A stretch of 25,530 nt of DNA, from contig MNCI01018993.1 in NCBI GenBank assembly GCA_015680685.1, positions 64,399 through 89,928 of the forward strand. Direction: 5' to 3'. The translations under genes were made by a program, and so were the position numbers. Below, piece after piece: positions 19,001 through 25,530 of the stretch (position 1 is its first letter; each line of letters begins with the position of its first letter). The stretch is from Gnetum montanum (lineage: Eukaryota; Streptophyta; Gnetopsida; Gnetales; Gnetaceae). The notes under the pieces are model-generated. The model made no database searches. It had not been told where the DNA came from and was given only the letters and a program-made list of their open reading frames with translations.

Positions 19001-20960
19001 ATGGTATCCAGCTAAGATGTAGTTCATGTTTATGACTCAAAAGATCCTAGAGTCATAGAATGAAGGCAATCACTTAGAAAAAGAAGCAAAGACCTAGATT
19101 TCATCATCATTAATGAGGAGTTTTACAATTTCCTCTATTCCAAGATACAAGTTGGTCTCTTGATATCACGCTCTGAGTTTGACGCTGAGCATCAAATCAA
19201 AATGATATGTTAGGATGGGAAAGAATACATTCCATCGTCTTATGACCAAATCCCCTTCATAGAATTTTATACACAAATGCTCATACAACTCATAGAGTTT
19301 GATGAGTTTAGTGAGGGAATTAGCTTAGATGATCGATAAGAAGAAGATGACGAGTTTGAGGCTAAACAGAAGCAAGATACCTTTATTTGAAGTATTTTCC
19401 AATATTTTTCTCCCTAAACAACTACATCTAGCTCTACATATCTTAATCCATTTATGGGACAAGTTCCTCGATCCAGCTTTCCTCCTACCTATCCTACCAT
19501 GTTCGGGCCACATCCATCATCATCACATACCAAACACAACTTATGTTCCAATCCACATCCTTGTTCTTGTTGATCCCCTTTAACACATAGATTCACTTCA
19601 TTCATCCATGTTGGTGGTTTCTACCTCACCATATCCCGTTGTCATACCAATAAGACCCTCTTTGAGATCCTAAGTAACACAAGCCTTCCAAATGCCCTTT
19701 GCTCCCTTCATACAATAAGTTCCAACTCGAGCCTCTTTCTCCTTGTTTAACCCACCTCCAATGATTTTTACCTAAGCTCTTTCATCTGTATCAGTACCCA
19801 TTAGATAGTTCCATATCTCACAATGTTTTTCAAGGATGCCCCAAGGCTTGGATCAAGCCTTTCAAATGATCCAAGACCTTACTAAAGAGTTGTAAAAACT
19901 TAAGCCCAACAAAACTCACATGATCAAGGTTCTAGATTTCTACCAAGATGATCCTATAAGCCCTATGGTGCCTCAAATGACCTTACCCATAGGCTTTCAT
20001 ATTTCAAACTTCACCAAATATAGTGGTGAAGGGGATAATAATGCATATCTAGTCACCTTTGGGTTTGAGTGCCTCTTCTTACAAGATTGGCCTCATACAA
20101 TACTAAGTATTTTTTCCATGTCTCTTAAGGCTAAGGCTCTAGATTGGTACCAAACCCTGTAGAAAGGTTTCATCTCTTTCCTTGAATACTTAATAATCAA
20201 ATTTGTTAACCACTTTAGATACAACTTAAAGCTAGATGCCATGTTGGTTTAACTAATGAAGGTGAGGTAGGGGCCACTTGAACTAGTCAAAAGTTTCATT
20301 CAAATATGGAAATAAAACTTAACAAGATCCCAAAGAATATTTCCAAAACTCACCTCTTGGCCATCTACAAGGAAGTAGAAAATAACTTTTATCAAGTCAA
20401 AGCTATAGTGCCTAGAGTCCCAGTCACTAAGCCAAGCCTTCTCACAAACCAAGAACATTGAGAAGGCAACTAATACAAGCAATAATACAATCTATGTGGC
20501 CTTTAAAAACCAACATGTAAGAAGGGATAGTAATAAAACCAAACAAGAACACACAACTATGGTTGTAGTAACAAGAGAATCAAAGAAGAGAAAAAGGTGG
20601 GAATTGCCATCATGCAACACATCCCAAGACTCATCCCAACCATCCACTTCCTATGTTCCAAATCAACCAAGAAAAACTTTTTTGTGAAAGGATAGATCTA
20701 AGTACACTAGGTTGCCTATGAAGTCCTTTGAGCTATTAGAATAGTCTCATAAAGATGACCATATACAACATAAGTAATTATTTAAAAGAGGCTCGTAAGA
20801 GGCATAATCATCTTTGTGAGATAGATAGAGATCTAATGATAGCCACCAAAGATGATCCCAAGCTACCAAAGTACTTTAGACTAGATAGGTATTATCATTA
20901 CCATCAATTGGTTGGTTATTACACTAATTTTTTCCTAGCATTAAGGGATGACCTCTAGAA
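19001..20960 (+). pseudogene. Gag remnant of a Tat-type gypsy element
   Basis: The frame opens with an ATG at 19001 and reads for about 130 codons with a few stops, including an acidic segment with FIIINEEFYNFLYSKIQVGL and a Asp/Glu-rich stretch near 19330. After a Pro/Ser-rich, frame-shifted middle, the capsid-like part lies at 19920-20300. It contains GFHISNFTKYSGEGDNNAYL and AKALDWYQTL, followed by FLEYLIIKFVNHFRYN, the 'retrotransposon gag' pattern. A Lys/Arg-rich segment follows (20496-20687). At 20755-20955 is the place of the zinc knuckle, with its zinc ligands mostly replaced. Stops and frame changes make it non-functional. Confidence 0.82.
20890..20955 (+). pseudogene. Zinc-knuckle site with lost ligands
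   Basis: The segment YYHYHQLVGYYTNFFLALRD occupies the position of the usual Y-C-x-Y-H-x3-G-H-x-T-x2-C motif of Tat gag. The first Cys is Tyr (20893-20895), the second His is Tyr (20917-20919) and the last Cys is Phe (20932-20934). One His (20902-20904) remains. Confidence 0.6.
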
Positions 20961-21600
20961 GATGATAGACCATGAAGAGTTGGTTTTGAATAAGCCAAAC
21001 TCTCCAAGAGCCAACAAAAAATCCTATATTATAGCCTCATTCATAGAAACCAAAAGGTCTAGTCCTCATAGGAAACCACTTATCATTAAGGTGCCATCAT
21101 AGTCCCAAAACACAAAGGCTAGAGAGTCATTCATCATACGGGCATCACCTTCCCCCACCTCCAAGAAGTCCTTCATCATACATGTCCCATATTCAGTGTC
21201 AGTAACTTCATAGTCCAAACCATGAGTTTCTAATTCTTTAAATCCTAAAGAATCATTTTTTTCTAGATCCCTTTAATTTTAACAAATAAGACCACACTAA
21301 CCTGTGACTAAAGTCCACCTATTATGGCCAACAACTTAGAGGTTACCAAGAAACCATCATCACAATGACAACAAAAACAACCTATCACCAAATCAACAAA
21401 AAAGCCCACTAAAGATGGCCAACAATAAAAGACTTCGAAACAAGCTACACCAAGACCAACTACACTAATGGACAAGGGGCCCAAGGTACATGCACCAAAA
21501 CCCAAGCCACAAATCCTATGAGGAATGAAGGAGGTTACAACCATGAAGCTCGAAATGTTATGAGCCAAGAGAAAGAATTTTCTTGCAACAATAAACCAAG
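20961..21600 (+). pseudogene. Gag-protease linker of the second element
   Basis: This Lys/Ser/Pro/Gln/Asn-rich stretch continues the polyprotein with stops, for example SPSPTSKKSFIIHVPYSVS near 21150. I recognise no domain. An open frame on the opposite strand (21655-21308) is a shadow of this low-complexity sequence. Confidence 0.5.
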
Positions 21601-22265
21601 CACAACAATCCTTAAAACAAAAGAACATGTCACTGAACTTGGATGGCCTGGTCATGGCATCTCCTACTCATAACGAAACATTAGCTTAAGTGTTGACTTC
21701 TATCCCTATGAGCATAGACATGCCCACCAATAGAGCGCTGATTCACTCTATCATTAAGCAAGTTTTTCTTAGGGAAAATTAGCATCAACCCAGGCTCAAA
21801 TTTCATGATAGTGAAGTGAAGGTTGGCTTTTGAAATATAAAGGTGTTTTCAACTCCTCTCCTCATTACTATGTGTGTTGATAGATACAAGGTTCACTATG
21901 TGTATGTGGATGATGGGGTAGCCATAAATGTGATACCATATTTTTTTGTTGACAAGCCAGGCTTCACTAAGAATATCGAATTGACCACTACCTCAGCACT
22001 CAAGTCATTTAATAGGTCACAAGCAACAATGAAAGGTTCTATTTCCTTGAATTTCATAGCTAGGGAATAGTTTCCCACATTCACCAAGTTCCTAGTAGTG
22101 TAAGAGACACCTGAATTCAACTTGATCATAGGAAGGCCATGGTTAGTGAAGCTTCAAGAAGTTTCAACTCTTATACATCAAGAGATTCACTTGTCATACA
22201 AGGATGAAAAAATTATGATCCATGGTGATAATGTATTTTTTCCTTTAGTTGACTATGTCAACATT
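21600..22265 (+). pseudogene. Aspartic protease remnant of the second element
   Basis: The lead-in NLDGLVMASPTHNETLA and the HDSEV segment match the sequence that precedes protease in Tat/Ogre elements. The active-site region reads VHYVYVDDGVAINVIPYFFV at 21888-21947; the Asp is present, but the usual Ser or Thr after Gly is Val. Further on are SFNRSQATMKGSISLNF and FNLIIGRPWLVKLQEVSTLI, then HGDNVFFPL. Stops are TAG at 22068-22070 and TAA at 22100-22102. This is the better-preserved part of the element. Confidence 0.82.
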
Positions 22266-22620
22266 GACTAAGGTTCAGAGGTGGAGTTTCAAGAGAAGAC
22301 TTCCAAAACTCAAGCTAGGGCCAATACCAAGAGAAAAACCAACAATAATAACAATGATGAGGGTAAAATCACCATACCTATGGCATTAATAAATCAAAAA
22401 CAATGCCTATCAATTGCCACCACAAAAAAGCAGCATGATGAGAATGAAATCATGCAAAGTAAACCCTTTGGTTTATCAAAGGTCAAGTAACAAATGCATT
22501 GTAGATATGTTATCACTTCCTTTCGTAATGGGAGCTTATTCACCTTTACAACCTTATCCTATGTTTCATGGTTTATGTTATTCTTATACTCGATTTCAAA
22601 ATTGGGCCATATTTTCTAGG
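22266..22620 (+). pseudogene. Post-protease remnant and truncation point
   Basis: After protease the frame continues with an Asn-rich, basic stretch (NTKRKTNNNNN) and ends near 22620. I see none of the reverse transcriptase blocks that should follow. The element is therefore truncated here or disrupted by the sequence that follows. Confidence 0.5.
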
Positions 22621-22635
22621 TAGGTATGATGTCAT

Positions 22636-22722
22636 GCCCACTAAGGCCTAAAACTGGCACTATGACCCACTATGGCCTAAAACTAGCTATCTTGTGGCCT
22701 GTTGGGGCCTAAAATTGGTGAG
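22636..22722. repeat. Three degenerate GGCCTAAAACTRGC repeats
   Basis: The phrase GGCCTAAAAYTRG occurs near 22646, 22674 and 22708, with spacings of about 28 and 34 bp. Similar sequence is found near 2170. It lies directly after the end of recognisable protease-flanking sequence and may mark a junction. Confidence 0.5.
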
Positions 22723-24408
22723 CATAAAAAACTCTTAGTTTTGTCCCTATATGAAAATGTATCTAATCTACCTAAAAGATTTATTTGGTGAATTTTACTT
22801 ATATCCATGTAGTTTTCATTAAAATTATCATTACAACATATTTTCAATTGCCATTTTCATTTTTATAGCTTTTTTTTACATCTACCGTTTATATTTATAA
22901 AGCTGGAATAATAGCCATATTCACATTGTCTAACAAAAATTAAAGAATACCAACATTTCCATATGTCTATGACCATAGTTGCACTATGCAACATACAACA
23001 AAATGAACAATACATGGTCCTTATGGACTCTATAGTCAAATGAAAACAACTATAACAACAACAAAGAAAATCATGGCAAGGTGTAATCAGTCCCATAGTA
23101 GCCAAAGTTGAGCCATAAGGGGAGAGGAAAGGCCATTGGCTACATCATAGTCAATGACTGTCACAACTTGGAACCTATGCACAATAAAAATGATTATGAA
23201 CATCAAAATAAATGATAATTGATAAAATAGATGCATAAATATATAACGTTGACATGATTAATGGGCATTCCAAGTCTTCAAGATACAAAATTCTGAGTCC
23301 AATCACAGGTTTGGCTCAATAGTATATGGTCATTTATGTTCATTCAAAAGAAGGAATAGGTCGTAACATAGGATAAAAATGGTTTAAGAGCTTCCTCAAT
23401 ATGTATTCTCATGAATAATAAATGTCACATCTTTAATACGACATTTTACAATCCTAATGAGTATCATTTTCAAAACATTGGTCAAGGTTTTCACGAGGTT
23501 GAATGAAACATAAAATCAACATAATTAGAAAAAAACATAAAATCTATCTCCAAATGCTTGATTTAAAAGGCTTATCTCTACCTTGATCTCATCCTTAGAA
23601 TATCGACATAATGTTCAAAGTAGAGGATGCAAGACTAATTCCTCAAACAATCCTTGCATGAGCCATCTTAATTCTATGACATAAAAGAAAAATGACATCC
23701 CAAATATCAATTCCTTTTTTTATTTATAGTGAAGAACTTGGATTATAATCAAAATTAAAATGCATCCTATAAAAGAGAAGGACCCATGTTCCAAGACTAC
23801 AACTCAAATGTGTCATGCACATGCATATACAAATGGTACAACCTTTGATCTTATAGCCTAGGGAGACAGAGGTACGATTTGTATGCTCTCAATCAAATAA
23901 AGCACTGATTCAATTTGTTAAAGAGGTTTCTACATGAAAATACCAATTTATAGTCTAATGCCCAACTCTTTAAAATCATCCCTTGTTCCAAGAAGAGAAG
24001 CCTACATGGTTTACCATTAACCATAACATTGTCTTAACTAAGAAGGAAACAACCCAGATAGAGACAAATAACTTGCTATAAGTGATTTAATTACTATAGT
24101 AGAGGTACTTTAACATACTCAAGTTCAATGATGTAAAAGTGATCATGTTGACATGATCTAGTCTTGCTATGATGTCATTAATTAATCATACAATTTTACA
24201 ACAACATGAGCTCCATGTTTTCCTATTGTGGGTTTTCCTAAATGACTAAAGAAAGTTTTGAGCTATCAATGCACATTAAATAACATTCTTAGAAATTGTA
24301 GAGAGGTTGAAGTTTATAGGGAATTATTGACATTTAGTGAATTCAAATTAAAAAGGGATTCCCCATCATACTATTTTGTTAAAAAAATTATGTTGCAAGC
24401 TATATAGA
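22723..24408. other. AT-rich stretch, nothing recognised
   Basis: This 1.7-kb stretch is AT-rich with only short open frames on either strand. I searched it for gypsy and copia reverse transcriptase and integrase blocks and found none convincing. Structural RNA genes are also not apparent. It probably consists of old repeat sequence. Confidence 0.5.
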
Positions 24409-24500
24409 GGCCACAGTGGCCCTGCAAGGGCCATGTAGGCCTGTATAGGCCACACAACCCTACATAGGGCCACACTAGCCCTTAGGGTCACATGCCCAAT
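24409..24500. repeat. GGCC-rich inverted-repeat cluster
   Basis: GGCC occurs at short intervals, giving small hairpins such as GGCCCT-GCA-AGGGCC (24418-24432), GGCCACAGTGGCC (24409-24421) and AGGCCTGTATAGGCC. The surrounding sequence is AT-rich to the left and C-rich to the right, so this marks a composition boundary. Confidence 0.6.
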
Positions 24501-24897
24501 GCCACCTCATTGGCCCTACCTCAACTCACGATCATTAGTTGTGCTTGTCACTTGTTGCCCTAAATCCACTCGACTACTCACCTTGCCCTTCAAGGCTACC
24601 CTAGTAAAACCCTTACCTTCCTTTCATCATTCCTACTTGTCGCAATGAACCACAACACCACCATGCTATGCTACCCATTGTAAATGCACTATGCAACCTC
24701 AATCTATGTCCCATTCTCACCATTGTCATGTGCTTGACGCCATTCGTGTGGCTGTAGCCATCTACATACTTTCTCCCGCACTACTACCATGCGACTAAGC
24801 TTGCCCCTTTGCCCATCTACCACTACATGCTACCCTATGATTGCCCTCAATGATATAACATCCAAACCTTCACTGGCCCACACTAGACAACATTGTC
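24501..24897. other. C-rich stretch, no recognised gene
   Basis: From here to the window end the plus strand is richer in C than the rest. CTACC and CCATGCTA phrases recur. I see no gene or domain. Confidence 0.45.
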
Positions 24898-25092
24898 ATC
24901 AAAAATGACAACCATGCTTTAGCAATTTTGGCCAACGTGGTCCTTGAAAATGTCAACCATGCTTGAGCAACGTTCGCTAGCGTGATCACCAAAAATGGCA
25001 ACCATGTAGAAGAAATGCTAGAAAACATGATTGACGAAAATGGCAACCATGCTAGAGCAATGTTGGATAGCATGATCATTGAAAATGACAAA
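24898..25092 (+). repeat. 45-bp tandem repeat, four and a third units
   Basis: Units lie at 24898-24942, 24943-24987, 24988-25032 and 25033-25077, followed by a partial unit. The core is GAAAATGGCAACCATGCTAG. The period is exactly 15 codons with no indel. In plus frame the units read like DENGNHARAMLDSMI, with one stop; the minus strand is open throughout (25097-24870) with a hydrophobic repeat ending AWLPF. No start context or domain identifies a gene, so both coding and plain minisatellite origins are possible. Confidence 0.8.
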
Positions 25093-25512
25093 CACACTCA
25101 CCTACGCCAACCAATGTGGCTACCAACATAGTCCCTCATTTGCCACCATACATAGTACTAAAGACTCTAACATTACTTGTCACCTCACACGTTGGCTACC
25201 AATCCATCCATGTGCTGCTCTACACTACTACACCATGGATGTCTATGGCACCAATTGGTGGTGTTGATCTATTATGCAATTATGTGTGAGGGCTTAGCGG
25301 TGATGCCACCTACCAATTACGGCAACAAACCTCAAGCTAGTCCTACAATGGACCACATAACCCTAGGCCGACACTAAGTTTAGAGTCATCCTTCTTTTGC
25401 CCTTATGACCTTGCTCTATACTCACCACCCTACACTCATTGCTATGTCAACGATTGTGCACCACACCACCCTAGCTATAACCTCATTTTTTGCACTATCC
25501 CCTTGCCCCCTG
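25093..25512. other. C-rich stretch, no recognised gene
   Basis: Open frames of about 60 codons overlap here on the plus strand (25079-25377). They have no domain and look like chance frames in C-rich repeat DNA. Confidence 0.45.
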
Positions 25513-25530
25513 CCCCCCCCCCCCCCCCCC
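25513..25530 (+). repeat. Poly-C run at the window end
   Basis: Eighteen consecutive C residues end the window, preceded by CCCCCTG. This may be a true homopolymer, a G4-prone locus, or an artefact at a contig end. Confidence 0.8.

Noticed and set aside
21308-21655. 115-codon minus-strand open frame rich in Cys and Phe
   Set aside because: It is antisense to the low-complexity gag-protease linker of the plus-strand element.
23860-23990. Possible copia reverse transcriptase block on the plus strand
   Set aside because: A few residues around 23885 recall a copia LYGLKQ motif, but the neighbouring blocks are absent and the frame does not continue.

Overview
This window looks like intergenic DNA from a large plant nuclear genome made almost entirely of old, decayed Ty3/gypsy LTR retrotransposons and degenerate tandem repeats. 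I found no intact host gene, no tRNA or rRNA gene, no CRISPR array and no bacterial-type operon. The sequence is AT-rich and poor in CpG. The protein remnants are of plant-specific gypsy lineages (Athila/Tat-like). The degree of decay suggests a plant that purges repeats slowly; a gymnosperm would fit, but that is inference.

Layout. 206-1215 is a solo LTR on the minus strand, with TG...CA ends and an AAAAA duplication on both sides. It carries twelve 14-bp repeats just upstream of its TATA box. 1230-2100 is a decayed tandem array of about 190-bp units, and 2567-2697 a triple repeat of about 43 bp. 2782-14719 is a complete but dead gypsy element in minus orientation. Its parts in transcription order are: 5' LTR (14719-13868), primer-binding site, gag, protease, reverse transcriptase, RNase H, integrase with a GPY/F module, an LTR-like internal promoter module, a long extra coiled-coil ORF, and the 3' LTR (3708-2782). 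Its flanks are ATCTA and ATCTG, a near-perfect 5-bp target duplication.

15050-18779 is a long LTR-like region in plus orientation. It contains a roughly 1.5-kb direct duplication and two minisatellites, one very C-rich. A candidate primer-binding site follows at 18787, then a Tat-like gag (19001-20960) and protease (21600-22265). This second element stops near 22620, with no reverse transcriptase seen after it. 22636-25530 holds short repeat clusters, including a 45-bp in-frame repeat, and ends in a run of 18 C.

How the parts relate. In the minus-strand element the visible damage is dominated by C:G to T:A changes. Stops in the gag and extra-ORF frames are mostly TAG, as expected from CAG. 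The protease Asp, one reverse transcriptase Asp and the integrase Glu are each replaced through apparent G-to-A changes. The primer-binding site differs from the usual plant form mainly at former CpG sites. The most unusual features are the U3 enhancer-like repeat array, the internal promoter-like module, and the extra coiled-coil ORF with a splice-acceptor-like site at its ATG.
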